NCBI GenBank assembly: GCA_947166105.1
Contig: CAMVCZ010000001.1
Coordinates: 62,001-126,000, forward strand
DNA: 64,000 bases
From: an uncultured Bacteroidales bacterium
GTDB taxonomy: Bacteria > Bacteroidota > Bacteroidia > Bacteroidales > F082
Reading direction: 5' to 3'
The position numbers were made by a program, and so were the translations under genes. This document shows positions 25,020 through 34,034 of the stretch, piece after piece; position 1 is the stretch's first letter, and each line of letters opens with the position of its first letter. A model generated the notes under the pieces. It was not told where the DNA came from. It did no database searches and saw only the letters and a list, made by a program, of their open reading frames with translations.

Positions 25020-28000
25020 TTAATGTTGAATGACTACTTTCTTGGCCACGGTGCCTTCCTTGCTCGTCGCCACGAAGAAATAGATGCCGTCGGCTTTTGT
25101 TCCCATGTTGTATTGGTAGGAGCTTGGTCCGGCACCATTGTAGGTCTGGAATTTGTCGATCAAGGTGCCTCTCATGTCGTAAACCTTGATGTCAATCTTT
25201 CCAGAAAGTTGCTCGAAATTGAGGGTCATTTGGCCGTTGTTGGGGTTGGGAATCACATCGAAATCAGCGGCTGTGGCTTCGTGTTCTTCCACGCCGATAA
25301 ACGAACTCAGGAGCCAATACTTTTGTTCGACACCTTCATCGGGCGAGCAGCGGTTGAAGGCTCTGGCTTTCAGCCAAACAGTGTCTTCAACCCAACTGAG
25401 CACATACAGCTTGCAGCATTTTCCATTGTCGCCAAAAGGCTCGAGAATCCAGTCAGGAGCCTCGTCGCAGCTCCACTGAACGGTGTCCCAATGGCAGTTC
25501 GGGTTCTCATCCCAAAGGTTGAAATCGTAAGTGTTGATTTGGAACTCCGTTGCAATGATGGGCCAGTGGGGTGTCGTGTTGGTGGCATCCATCGGGTAGA
25601 TGGACGTGGGGTGAGGCGTATACTCGAATGTGACATTCATCGACACAACGCTGTCGCAGTCGTAGATGTTCTTATAGGTTCTGACGTATGGAGTCCCATG
25701 AGTTGAAATGTCGAACACATGGTCTTCAGGGTCATAGGCGTTGCCTTGGACATAAATGCTGCCCGGAGTGTATTCGTGGCCTTGCGGATCCCAAAAGTAA
25801 CTGTCGCAACTCTCGTCTAATGGCACTTCTACCGTGACCTCATCGTGGTCGTTGATGGAGAGGTAGAGGGTCGCTTCGCTTTCGCAGCCGAAAGTATTAG
25901 TATAGTGGTGTGTGTAAACCGTGCTTTCGCTGAAGGTCATGTCAACACCGTAAGTGTCGTTTTTCCAGCGGTAGGTGTCGCAACTGGTGACTACCACATC
26001 GTTGTTGTAGCTTGGTCTGAGTTCAAGATTCAAAATAAGGGTGCTGTCGCAAGCGTTGGGAACCGAAAGGGTGTCGTAGTAGGTACCAGATTCATAATAA
26101 GTGACTCCATTTGACCCCCAAGTGTACTCGGTGGCGCAAAGCGAAACATTGTAGGTCTTTGAGTTGTACTCGGCTTCTTCAACGGTGAGGATAACGATGC
26201 TGTCGCAGCCTGCAACCGTTTCAAACACGAGCATATTCGGCATTGGGCTGGGCGGGAAATACATATCAAGCGGAGCAAAGTAATAGCCAGGTCCGCCTTG
26301 GCATGTCGATTCGTTGAGGTAGACTTCGTAGGTGGGGTCTTGAATCAGGTTGAGCTTGATGACGCTGTCGCAACCGTGAACCGATTCAAGGGTGTGGCGA
26401 TAGATGCCGCTCGAAGTACATGTTTGGTCGAAGAATTGGTATGATTCGCCTTGGCAAAAACGATCGCTGATGGGGGTTTCGTAAACCTGCCAGTTGTCCA
26501 AGTGCAGGTGGATGGTGCTGTCGCAGCCGTGTATGGTCTGTATGGTGTAGTCATATACATCTGGCATTTGCAGTATCTGCCCGAAAAACTCGTAGTAGTC
26601 GTTCTCGCAGATGGTTTCATAAATGTCGGCCTCTTGGTTGGGATGCACGGTGATGGTCACGCTGACGTCTTGGCCCGTGATGCCGTCGCTCACATGGCAG
26701 GTGTAGGTGGTGGTGCCGACGGGCGGCGTGACGATGGGGTTCTGCTGCGAAGATGTGAAGCCGTTGGGGCCATTCCAGCTGTATGTGTAGTTGCCCGTGC
26801 CGCCCGAAGGATAGGCGTGCAACGTGGTCGACTCACCTTCGCACAAGGTGTTTTGGTCGGCGGCGGCGAGGGCGGTCATGTTGGAGCCTTCCATGCTGAC
26901 GGTCACTTGTGCGGTGCTGCTACATTCGCCTTGGGGATTGGTGACGGTCACGGTGTAGGTTTGGGTGGCTTGAAGCGGCACGGTTTGGGTGGTTTGCGAG
27001 TTGGGATTGACCACCATGTTGGCGGGTTCCCAATGGAAGTTGAATGTGCCGGTCGAGCCTGCATTGGCGGTGAGGGTGGCCGTGCCGCCATAAATAACGG
27101 TGCTGGGGTTGGCGGTCGCTGAAGCCACAGGTGCGGCATACACGGGCACGGTTTGCGTCTTTTGGTCGGTGCAAAGGCCGTTGCCGCAAGCAACTGCAAG
27201 GGTCACTTGATAGTTGCCAGCTTGGGCGTAAGTGTGCGTAACGGTTTGGCCTACACCAGTTTGTCCATCGCCGAAGTTCCATTGGTAGCTTTGGATTTGC
27301 TGCCCGTTGGGGTTGGTGGTGGAGGTGCTGGTGAATTGCGTCGGGTTGCCTTTGCATACCGAAGTGTAAGTGAAGTTGGCCGTGGGTTGGGGAAACACTT
27401 CAACTTCGGTGGTTGCGCTGTTGGTTGCGCTACCGAGAGAAATGGTGCAGGTGTAGGTGCCTGAATGGGCCATCGTGCAGTTGTTGATGGTCGGGTTTTG
27501 TTGGTTCGACGAGAAACCGTTGGGGCCTGTCCAACTATATGAGGCACCGGCTTGTCCGTTGGCGGAGAGGTGGATGGTTTGCCCCACGCAGTAGGGACCT
27601 TCGTTATTGACCAAAGGAGGCAGGATGCCGCAGTCGGTTTCGCCATCACCGGCGTATTTTTGGAAAGTGATGCTGCCGTCAGTTCCGCTCCAGTTTGTGA
27701 TAAGAAGAATGAAGTATTGTCCAACTTGTCCATTCACGATGTGAGCATACTCATAGTGTCGTGCATCAAAACTGCAATCATGAAGGTTGCCGTATGGATA
27801 GTTGGCGGTGCTTGATGTGTTGTTCGGGCAACTGCTGCAAGTTGCCGTTAGCATACCCGTTTGCCCCGCCTGTGTCGGACACGGGTCGGTTTCGTTGGCG
27901 AAAGGTCCCCAAAGGGCGAAGTCGACATCGAAATTGGCTTCAATCTTGATGGTGATGTTGCCTGCAACGCCGATTCTCATGTAGTACCAGAAAGAATGAT

Positions 28001-28568
28001 GGGAAGTGGGAGAGGTGCCTAAGCAACCGTAGTTGGGCCCTGACCAAGAATAACCGCTATTGAGGGCCGGGAAATTGTAAACATCGGTAGTGCAGAACGG
28101 CTCGGCATCCATGCAATGGTTGGCACGGTCAAGATGGTCTGACATCAAGAAGTTGTAGTATTCATTGCTGAGATTGTGTGCCCATGAACCGAAGATTTCA
28201 GCAAATTCCTCTTTTGGCAACAATGAAGCTGCTTGGTATTCTTCCCGAAGAGTCATTCTGAGATAATCGAATTCGGCGTAAATCGGGATGTCGGCGTAGT
28301 AACTGTTGGGTCTAATGAACAATTCTCCGGGGTTGTCGGTCGGGTTGCAAAGCCAGATGTCGCTCGTGGCAAGAGCCGAGGCCAACTGAACACGTTCCTC
28401 AACGTTTTCGATTTCAAAGACGTTGAAAAGGAATCCGTTTTCATGTTCCCTGAGTTGGTAGTTTTGAGTCGCATTGGTCTGATTTGACATGTAATCTTGT
28501 GCCCAAACCCTTGCAGGGATTACCGACAATATAAGGGCAACTATCATCGTCGTAGTGAATTTGTTCAT
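25020..28568 (-). CDS. B2: PKD/Ig-repeat T9SS cargo protein, first gene of the island
   Basis: 1182 residues, a longer paralogue of B1. The signal peptide ends ARVWAQ. The N-terminal region has EPFCTTDVYNFPALNSG, YYMRIGVAGNITIKI and DFALWGPFANETDPC. Ig-like (YSWTGPNGFSSNQQNP) and PKD (YQWNFGDGQTGVGQTVTHTY) domains follow, then about six cysteine repeats (CDSTIHLHL, CDSVIKLNL, CDSIVILTV, CDSTLILNL, a CESEATL variant and CDSVVSMNV). The shared module is at about 990-1092 and a type A sorting domain with NPNNGQMTLNF ends the protein. The extra length compared with B1 comes from added cysteine repeats, which suggests repeat gain or loss. A promoter-like element is at 28652-28684. Confidence 0.8.
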   Translation of the reverse strand: MNKFTTTMIVALILSVIPARVWAQDYMSNQTNATQNYQLREHENGFLFNVFEIENVEERVQLASALATSDIWLCNPTDNPGELFIRPNSYYADIPIYAEFDYLRMTLREEYQAASLLPKEEFAEIFGSWAHNLSNEYYNFLMSDHLDRANHCMDAEPFCTTDVYNFPALNSGYSWSGPNYGCLGTSPTSHHSFWYYMRIGVAGNITIKIEANFDVDFALWGPFANETDPCPTQAGQTGMLTATCSSCPNNTSSTANYPYGNLHDCSFDARHYEYAHIVNGQVGQYFILLITNWSGTDGSITFQKYAGDGETDCGILPPLVNNEGPYCVGQTIHLSANGQAGASYSWTGPNGFSSNQQNPTINNCTMAHSGTYTCTISLGSATNSATTEVEVFPQPTANFTYTSVCKGNPTQFTSTSTTNPNGQQIQSYQWNFGDGQTGVGQTVTHTYAQAGNYQVTLAVACGNGLCTDQKTQTVPVYAAPVASATANPSTVIYGGTATLTANAGSTGTFNFHWEPANMVVNPNSQTTQTVPLQATQTYTVTVTNPQGECSSTAQVTVSMEGSNMTALAAADQNTLCEGESTTLHAYPSGGTGNYTYSWNGPNGFTSSQQNPIVTPPVGTTTYTCHVSDGITGQDVSVTITVHPNQEADIYETICENDYYEFFGQILQMPDVYDYTIQTIHGCDSTIHLHLDNWQVYETPISDRFCQGESYQFFDQTCTSSGIYRHTLESVHGCDSVIKLNLIQDPTYEVYLNESTCQGGPGYYFAPLDMYFPPSPMPNMLVFETVAGCDSIVILTVEEAEYNSKTYNVSLCATEYTWGSNGVTYYESGTYYDTLSVPNACDSTLILNLELRPSYNNDVVVTSCDTYRWKNDTYGVDMTFSESTVYTHHYTNTFGCESEATLYLSINDHDEVTVEVPLDESCDSYFWDPQGHEYTPGSIYVQGNAYDPEDHVFDISTHGTPYVRTYKNIYDCDSVVSMNVTFEYTPHPTSIYPMDATNTTPHWPIIATEFQINTYDFNLWDENPNCHWDTVQWSCDEAPDWILEPFGDNGKCCKLYVLSWVEDTVWLKARAFNRCSPDEGVEQKYWLLSSFIGVEEHEATAADFDVIPNPNNGQMTLNFEQLSGKIDIKVYDMRGTLIDKFQTYNGAGPSSYQYNMGTKADGIYFFVATSKEGTVAKKVVIQH

Positions 28569-28651
28569 GGTGCTTTAATTTATTGGTTATCAATATTATA
28601 TTTAATTATTTTCGTAGTTTTTCAGGGGAAAGATGCCTGTATTTGAACCGA

Positions 28652-28684
28652 CAAATATAGAAAAATTCCATAATAACAGCGCAA
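28652..28684 (-). promoter_or_regulatory. Promoter of the B2-A2-B1-A1 run
   Basis: Minus-strand TATATTTG at 28652-28659, with TTG (CAA at 28682-28684) 22 bases upstream. It is 84 bases before the B2 start. No equally good element was found between B2, A2 and B1. Confidence 0.5.
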
Positions 28685-28720
28685 GAATGGGGAAAAAAAT
28701 GGAAAAAAAGTAGAAAAAAA

Positions 28721-28749
28721 CAAAAAAGGAGCCGAAATCTCAGCTCCTT
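28721..28749 (-). terminator. Terminator of the rnf operon
   Basis: On the minus strand AAGGAGC (28743-28749) and GCTCCTT (28726-28732) form a stem followed by TTTT and further T-runs (down to about 28703). It lies about 60 bases after the rnfA stop. Confidence 0.8.
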
Positions 28750-28750
28750 A

Positions 28751-28800
28751 AGGTCAAATCCAGTCCCGAAGGGACGGCACATCAGTAAGCAGGTGACGTG
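28751..28800. repeat. Possible dispersed repeat downstream of rnfA
   Basis: The stretch between the rnfA stop and its terminator contains a tight hairpin, GTCCC-GAA-GGGAC (28763-28775), followed by GGCACATCAGTAAGCAGGTG. It resembles intergenic repeats I have seen in other Bacteroidales, but only one copy is present here. Confidence 0.35.
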
Positions 28801-28810
28801 AGTCCCTGCA

Positions 28811-29413
28811 TCAGACCACTCCCGTAAATCCCATGAACGCCATAGCCAAAATGCCGGCGATAATCAGGGCGATGGGGGTGCCTTTCATGCCCTTGGGGGC
28901 TTCCATCAGATCAACATGCTCGCGGATGCCCGCAAACAGCACCAAGGCCAAGGCAAAGCCCAAGGCAATGCCGACGGCATACACCACCGACTCGCCAAGG
29001 CTCAGCATGTGGGCCACGCCACCATAGTTGAACTCCTTCGTGACCACGGTCAGCGAAACGCCGAGGACGGCGCAGTTGGTCGTAATCAGCGGCAGGAACA
29101 CACCCAAAGCGGTGTAAAGCGAAGGACTGATTTTCTTCAAGATAATCTCCACCATCTGCACTAAGGCGGCGATGATGAGGATGAAGGCAATGGTCTGCAA
29201 GAACTTGTCCAAACCCAACGGAATCAGGATGTACTGGTTCACAAGCCATGTGACGAGGGTGGCCAAGGTCAGCACGAAGATGACGGCGGCACCCATGCCC
29301 AAGGCCGTTGAGGTCTTCTTGGAAGTGCCAAGGAAGGGGCAAATGCCAAGGAATTGGCTGAAAATCACATTGTTGACCAAGATGGTCGAAAGTATGATGA
29401 TAAGGTATTTCAT
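28811..29413 (-). CDS. rnfA: Rnf electron transport complex subunit A
   Basis: 200 residues, six hydrophobic helices, the usual RnfA/NqrE length. Key segments are NNVIFSQFLGICPFLGTSK near the N-terminus and PLITTNCAVLGVSL in the middle; both carry the conserved cysteines proposed to hold a membrane-embedded iron-sulfur centre with RnfE. The Rnf complex couples electron flow between ferredoxin and NAD+ to ion transport across the inner membrane. It is the last gene of the B-C-D-G-E-A operon, three bases after rnfE, with a terminator downstream. Confidence 0.95.
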   Translation of the reverse strand: MKYLIIILSTILVNNVIFSQFLGICPFLGTSKKTSTALGMGAAVIFVLTLATLVTWLVNQYILIPLGLDKFLQTIAFILIIAALVQMVEIILKKISPSLYTALGVFLPLITTNCAVLGVSLTVVTKEFNYGGVAHMLSLGESVVYAVGIALGFALALVLFAGIREHVDLMEAPKGMKGTPIALIIAGILAMAFMGFTGVV

Positions 29414-29416
29414 GGC

Positions 29417-30010
29417 TTAGTGGTTTTCTTTCTTGAATTGGTTGACGATGGCGATGAGGAATCCGAGGCAGATGAACGCGCCCGGAGGCAGGATGAAGAG
29501 CAGGATGTTGGCCGTTTCGGGCAGGATGCGGAAACCGAACATGGAGCCGCTTCCAAGGAGTTCGCGGATGCAGCCCAAAATGGTCAGGGCGAAGGTGAAG
29601 CCCAAACCCATGCCTGCACCGTCGAGAATGGAGGGGAAAACAGGGTTTTTCGAGGCGAAAGCTTCAGCACGACCCAAAACGATGCAGTTCACCACGATAA
29701 GCGGGATGAACAGACCGAGGGTTTCGTAAATGTCGGGAACGTAGGCCTGCATCACCAATTGTACGATGGTCACAAACGAGGCGATGACTACGATGAAGCA
29801 GGGAATACGAACCTTGTCGGGGATGAAGCCCTTCAGCAGTGAAATCACCAAGTTCGACATGATGAGGACGAAGGTGGTGGCCAGGCCCATCGACATGCCG
29901 TTGATGGCGCTGGTGGTGGTGGCCAAGGTCGGGCAGCAGCCCAACAGCAGCACCAAAATCGGGTTCTCTTTGACGAGGCCTTTGGTAAAAGTTTGCAGAT
30001 TGTTACTCAT
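29417..30010 (-). CDS. rnfE: Rnf electron transport complex subunit E
   Basis: 197 residues, six helices, homologous to RnfA. It contains NPILVLLLGCCPTLATTTS and LFIPLIVVNCIVLGRAEAFA, the paired cysteine motifs mirrored in RnfA. Together they form the membrane core that carries electrons across the bilayer. Its start overlaps the end of rnfG by four bases, indicating coupled translation. Confidence 0.95.
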   Translation of the reverse strand: MSNNLQTFTKGLVKENPILVLLLGCCPTLATTTSAINGMSMGLATTFVLIMSNLVISLLKGFIPDKVRIPCFIVVIASFVTIVQLVMQAYVPDIYETLGLFIPLIVVNCIVLGRAEAFASKNPVFPSILDGAGMGLGFTFALTILGCIRELLGSGSMFGFRILPETANILLFILPPGAFICLGFLIAIVNQFKKENH

Positions 30011-30591
30011 TGTTGTCCTCCTTTCATGAATTTTGACTTGTTCGCTTCAAAACTATCGCAGGCCATTTTCACGGCACCGGTGAAGGCACGCGAACTGATA
30101 GTGGCCGCAGTGATGGCATCCACGTCGCCGCCGTCTTTCTTAACGCTCAGGCGGAAGGATGCGGGATTCTTGCCGTTGAATTGGTCCTTGAATTTCGGAT
30201 TCACCATGTTGGCGCCCAAGCCGGGAGTTTCGCTTTGCGAAAGCACTGAAACGGCATTGATGGTGCCGTCGACGAGCAGGCCAACCATGAGTTCGATGCG
30301 ACCGCTAAAACCGGCGTTGGAGTAGGTCTTCACCGCAGCGCCGAGCAGGTTGCCTTGCGCATCGTAGGCCAAATTGTAGGTCAAATCGTCGACGACGGTT
30401 TCCTCAATGCGGTCAATGGGCGTGTCGGTCTTCAAAACCGCTTCGATGGCCGCTTGGTTTTTCTTCAGATCAACTTCGGCGATGGTGTCTTTGGTCATGC
30501 CATAGACGAGGCCGAGCAAGCCGCCCGAAACCGCCGTGATGACGAGCAGGGCGACGACCATATTAATTAAGGTGGATGGTTTCTTTGCCAT
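30007..30591 (-). CDS. rnfG: Rnf electron transport complex subunit G
   Basis: 194 residues: one N-terminal membrane helix and a periplasmic FMN-binding domain. The motif DAITAATISS places the covalent FMN on Thr164, as in the S/T-[GA]-A-T motif recognised by the flavin transferase ApbE. ETPGLGANM is the usual upstream signature. It receives electrons within the Rnf complex from the membrane part. It starts five bases after rnfD ends. Confidence 0.94.
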   Translation of the reverse strand: MAKKPSTLINMVVALLVITAVSGGLLGLVYGMTKDTIAEVDLKKNQAAIEAVLKTDTPIDRIEETVVDDLTYNLAYDAQGNLLGAAVKTYSNAGFSGRIELMVGLLVDGTINAVSVLSQSETPGLGANMVNPKFKDQFNGKNPASFRLSVKKDGGDVDAITAATISSRAFTGAVKMACDSFEANKSKFMKGGQQ

Positions 30592-30596
30592 GACGT

Positions 30597-31592
30597 TTAC
30601 TTTTTAGAGGGTTTGACGACACCGAAAACATACGGCTTGAAGGCCTTGTTGATGAGCGGCGTGAAGGCGTTCATGATGAGGATGGCGAACGAAACGCCCT
30701 CGGGATAGGCTCCCCAAAGACGAATCACCACCGTTATCAAGCCCACACCGACACCAAACAGGATTTTGCCTCGAATGGTCATGGGGGTGGTCACCATGTC
30801 GGTCGCCATGAAGAAGGCACCGAGGATGAGGCCGCCATACACGATATGGTACCACGGCGCGATGAAGTTGGCCGGATTGACGAGATGGCAAATTCCCGTG
30901 AAGATGAACACGGTGAGGAGGATGGTCAAAGGTGTCACGAATTCGATGACGCGGCGGGCTAAAAGGTAAATCGCACCGAGCAGCAGGGCGATGGCGCACA
31001 CCTCGCCAAAGGCACCGCCACGGTTGCCAAGAACCATGTCAAGGAACTGCATGTCGCCTGTTTCGGCCAGCGAACCCACGCCGGATTCCTTCAGTATGCC
31101 GAGCGGGGTGGGACCCGTGACGGCATCGGCGAAGAAGCCTTTCTCGAAGATGGGCTGGGCTTGCGGCCAAGTGGTCATGGCGGTCGGGAACGACACGAGC
31201 ATGAACACACGGCCTACCAAGGCGGGATTGAAGGGGTTTTTGCCCAAGCCGCCGAAAGCCATCTTGCCCACGCCGATGGCGACGATGCTGCCCACGATGG
31301 CCATCCAAATGGGAAGGTTGGCGGGCACGTTGAAGGCAAGGAGCAAACCCGTCAGCGCGGCTGAGCCGTCATTGATGGTCAAAGGCCCCTTGATGAGGAA
31401 TTTCTGGATGAGCCATTCGGTCAGCATACAGGCGGCTATCGAAACGATGGTCAGCCTGAGCGCATACCAGCCGAAATAGTACAAAGCCACAAGCAAGGCG
31501 GGAACCAAGGCGAGAATCACGCGATACATGATTTTCTGCGTGTTTTCCGTCGAGTGTACATGCGGCGAACCGGATATTGTGTATTTGTTCAT
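30597..31592 (-). CDS. rnfD: Rnf electron transport complex subunit D
   Basis: 331 residues from the ATG at 31592 (MNKYTISGSPHVHS); the reading frame stays open farther upstream to 31727, but that part crosses an inserted palindromic repeat and the end of rnfC and is not coding. About nine to ten membrane helices. The sequence VTGPTPLG puts the covalent FMN on Thr162, matching the RnfD/NqrB motif. GGLGKNPFNPALVGRVF is a strong family signature. It is a core proton- or sodium-translocating subunit. Confidence 0.94.
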   Translation of the reverse strand: MNKYTISGSPHVHSTENTQKIMYRVILALVPALLVALYYFGWYALRLTIVSIAACMLTEWLIQKFLIKGPLTINDGSAALTGLLLAFNVPANLPIWMAIVGSIVAIGVGKMAFGGLGKNPFNPALVGRVFMLVSFPTAMTTWPQAQPIFEKGFFADAVTGPTPLGILKESGVGSLAETGDMQFLDMVLGNRGGAFGEVCAIALLLGAIYLLARRVIEFVTPLTILLTVFIFTGICHLVNPANFIAPWYHIVYGGLILGAFFMATDMVTTPMTIRGKILFGVGVGLITVVIRLWGAYPEGVSFAILIMNAFTPLINKAFKPYVFGVVKPSKK

Positions 31593-31624
31593 TGTTGAAA
31601 TATTTAATCGTTTATTGTTGTGTT

Positions 31625-31690
31625 GTAGGGACGCATCGAATGCGTCCGTTATTGTTGATTGTGTTGCGGACGCACGCGGTGCGTCCCTAC
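31625..31690. repeat. Double-hairpin repeat between rnfC and rnfD (GTAG-R-GACGC family)
   Basis: Ends GTAGGGACGCA (31625-31635) and TGCGTCCCTAC (31680-31690) are exact inverses. Each half is also a hairpin: GGACGCA/TGCGTCC on the left and GGACGCAC/GTGCGTCC on the right. It shares the end pattern with the palindrome at 2737-2764 and sits inside the rnf operon in the only sizeable gap. Confidence 0.7.
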
Positions 31691-31695
31691 AAACG

Positions 31696-33051
31696 TCATT
31701 TCTGGTTACGGGCGCGGATGATGGCACCGGTCTTGGCCTTGCCGTATCTGATGTAATCTAACAGCGGGATGTTGGCGGGACAGGTGAACTCGCACGAACC
31801 ACATTCGATGCAGTCCATGATGTGGTTCTTCTCCGTCTCGTCGAAATTGTTCTGCTTGGCCAACTTGTGGAGCAGGAACGGCTGCAAGCCCATCGGGCAG
31901 GCCATCGCGCAACGACCGCAGCGGATGCAGTTGGTCTGGCGACGGTCTTGGGCCTCGTTCAAGGTCATCAGGAGGATGCCCGAAGTGCCTTTGATGCACG
32001 GGAAGTTGGTGACCGACACCGACTTGCCCATCATCGGGCCGCCATTGATGACATCGGTGATGCCTTCGGGCAGACCGCCAGCGGCCTCGATGAGGAGGTC
32101 GGCAGGCGTGCCGAAACGCACACGGAAGTTGCCTGGCTTCTTGACCGACTTGCCCGTCACGGTGACGATGCGCTCAATCAAGGGCTTGTTCTTTTGGACG
32201 GCCTCATAAATGGCGTAAGTCGATGCCACATTGACCACGACGCAACCCGTCTCGATGGGCAGTTTGCCCGAAGGTACCTCGCGACCCGTGACGGCCTTAA
32301 TCAATTGCTTCTCACCGCCTTGCGGATATTTGGTCTTCAAGGGTTGCACCTCGATGCCTTTGTAAAGGTCGCGGTGCTCGTTGATGGTCTTGTCGAGCAA
32401 CTCGATGGCTTCCATCTTGTTTTCCTCGATGCCGATAATGCCCTTGTCGGTGTTGACGGCCTTCATCAGGATTTTCACGCCGACGAGGAATTCTTGTGTT
32501 TTTTCCAGAAGGAGGCGGAAGTCGCAGGTGAGGTAAGGCTCACATTCGGCGGCATTAATAATAATGTATTCGGCTTTCTTGCCTTCGGGAACCATCAGTT
32601 TGACATGGGTGGGGAAGGTGGCGCCGCCCATGCCGACGATGCCACATTCTTTCACCTTGTCGATGATTTGCTTGGAATCCAATTTGATGTCGGTAATCAG
32701 TTCATCGGTGTCAATGTAGCCCTCGATCCATTCGTCTTGGTCTTCGCGGTCGATGAAGACGGCGGGTTTATAATAACCCGTGTGGTCCATCACGACATCA
32801 ACTTTGGCAACAGTGCCCGTGGCGGGCGAGTGGACGTTGGCCGAAACGAATCCTTTGGCCGTGCCGATGAGTTGTCCCGTCAACACGCGGTCGCCTTTCT
32901 TGACGATGCATTCAGCTGGTGCGCCGAGGCATTGTCCGAGTGGGACGATGATCTGTTTGGGCATCGGAAAGTCTTGTATGGGCAGGTGTGCCGAGAGTTT
33001 GTTCTCTTCGGGATGCACGCCGCCTTTTTGGAAAGTCTTTATCGGGTTCAT
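31696..33051 (-). CDS. rnfC: Rnf electron transport complex subunit C
   Basis: 451 residues. The N-terminal part holds the RnfC signature (GGVHPEENKL, IPLGQ-like PLGQCLGAPAE, HSPATGTV) and the flavin/NADH-binding region with GMGGATFPTHVK and INAAECEPYL. Two [4Fe-4S] clusters are bound near the C-terminus by CIRCGRCAMACP (near 365) and CIECGSCEFTCP (near 405). It is the peripheral NAD(H)-reacting subunit on the cytoplasmic face. It overlaps rnfB by four bases. Confidence 0.95.
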   Translation of the reverse strand: MNPIKTFQKGGVHPEENKLSAHLPIQDFPMPKQIIVPLGQCLGAPAECIVKKGDRVLTGQLIGTAKGFVSANVHSPATGTVAKVDVVMDHTGYYKPAVFIDREDQDEWIEGYIDTDELITDIKLDSKQIIDKVKECGIVGMGGATFPTHVKLMVPEGKKAEYIIINAAECEPYLTCDFRLLLEKTQEFLVGVKILMKAVNTDKGIIGIEENKMEAIELLDKTINEHRDLYKGIEVQPLKTKYPQGGEKQLIKAVTGREVPSGKLPIETGCVVVNVASTYAIYEAVQKNKPLIERIVTVTGKSVKKPGNFRVRFGTPADLLIEAAGGLPEGITDVINGGPMMGKSVSVTNFPCIKGTSGILLMTLNEAQDRRQTNCIRCGRCAMACPMGLQPFLLHKLAKQNNFDETEKNHIMDCIECGSCEFTCPANIPLLDYIRYGKAKTGAIIRARNQK

Positions 33052-33995
33052 GCTTTGACGGTGTTTTCGGGTTTGACTTCAGTTTTGGCCTCCACGGGTT
33101 CGGGTTTCGGCTGTGGCTTCACGACGGGCTCTGCGCCTTGCAAAACTTTTGGGTCTTCGGTCTTCGGCTTGCGAGGCGGGAAATTGATGGCGTGGATGCT
33201 GCCACGAGGACAGACCTCAACGCACTTGCCGCAGGCCTTGCACTTGGCTGGGTCGATGTAGGCCAAGTTGCCGCGCATCTCGATAGCCTCGAAGGGGCAC
33301 TCTTTCAGGCACTTCTGGCAGCCGATGCAGCCCACCGAGCAGTTCTTTACGACCAATGCGCCCTTGTCGGTGTTGACGCAGCACACAAACACGCGGCGGT
33401 CTTTCTTGCCACGCGGGCGCACTTCGATGATGCCACGCGGGCAGTTCTTGGCGCACACGCCGCAGCCCACGCACTTGTCGGGGTCGACGACGGGCAGGCC
33501 CGTTTCCTTGTCGATGTGGATTGCGTCGAAGTTACACTTCTTCACGCAGTCGCCGAGGCCGAGGCAGCCTTTGGAGCAACCGCCTTCGCCCGCGTAGAGC
33601 GTGTTGGCGAAAGCGCAAATGTCGGCGCCTTCGTAATGCACCTTGGAGGGTGAGTTTTGGCAACTGCCGTTGCAACGCACCACCGCAATCTTAGGTTCGA
33701 AGGCGGCGGCGGTCAGTCCGAGGACGGCGGCCACCTTGCCCATGTCGGTGCCGGGGCAGGCCAGTCCGTCGATGTTGCCTTTTTCGGCGGCTTGCTTCAC
33801 GCAGGCCTCGGCCAAAGCTCGGCAGCCCGCGAAGCCGCAGCCGCCGCAGTTGGCGCCGGGCAGGCAAGCCTCCGCTTCGTCAATCAGCGGGTTCTCCTCG
33901 ACCTTGAACTTCTGTGCCACGAAGTACAGAACCACGGCAAGCACACCGCCCAAGATTCCGAGAACCGCAAGGGAAATAAATAAAGTGTTACTCAT
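33048..33995 (-). CDS. rnfB: Rnf electron transport complex subunit B
   Basis: 315 residues: an N-terminal membrane helix, the cysteine motif CLPGANCGGCGFAGC (about 43-57) typical of the RnfB cluster domain, then several ferredoxin-type CxxCxxCxxxC motifs (for example CVGCGVCAKNCP, CIGCQKCLKECP, CKACGKCVEVCP). It is the ferredoxin-reacting entry subunit. The last 45 residues are a lysine/glutamate/proline-rich tail (KPQPKPEPVEAKTEVKPE) of unknown function. It is the first gene of the operon, behind the promoter at 34035-34064. Confidence 0.95.
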   Translation of the reverse strand: MSNTLFISLAVLGILGGVLAVVLYFVAQKFKVEENPLIDEAEACLPGANCGGCGFAGCRALAEACVKQAAEKGNIDGLACPGTDMGKVAAVLGLTAAAFEPKIAVVRCNGSCQNSPSKVHYEGADICAFANTLYAGEGGCSKGCLGLGDCVKKCNFDAIHIDKETGLPVVDPDKCVGCGVCAKNCPRGIIEVRPRGKKDRRVFVCCVNTDKGALVVKNCSVGCIGCQKCLKECPFEAIEMRGNLAYIDPAKCKACGKCVEVCPRGSIHAINFPPRKPKTEDPKVLQGAEPVVKPQPKPEPVEAKTEVKPENTVKA

Positions 33996-34034
33996 TTAAA
34001 AAAGAATTTTGAGTTTGTTTTCGATTTGAACCCG

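Noticed and set aside
30597-31727. A 376-residue RnfD starting at 31727.
   Set aside because: The extra N-terminus crosses the inserted repeat and the rnfC stop. The ATG at 31592 gives the usual RnfD beginning.
31822-33261. 479-residue open frame on the plus strand inside rnfC/rnfB.
   Set aside because: It is antisense to well-supported rnf genes and has no domain pattern.
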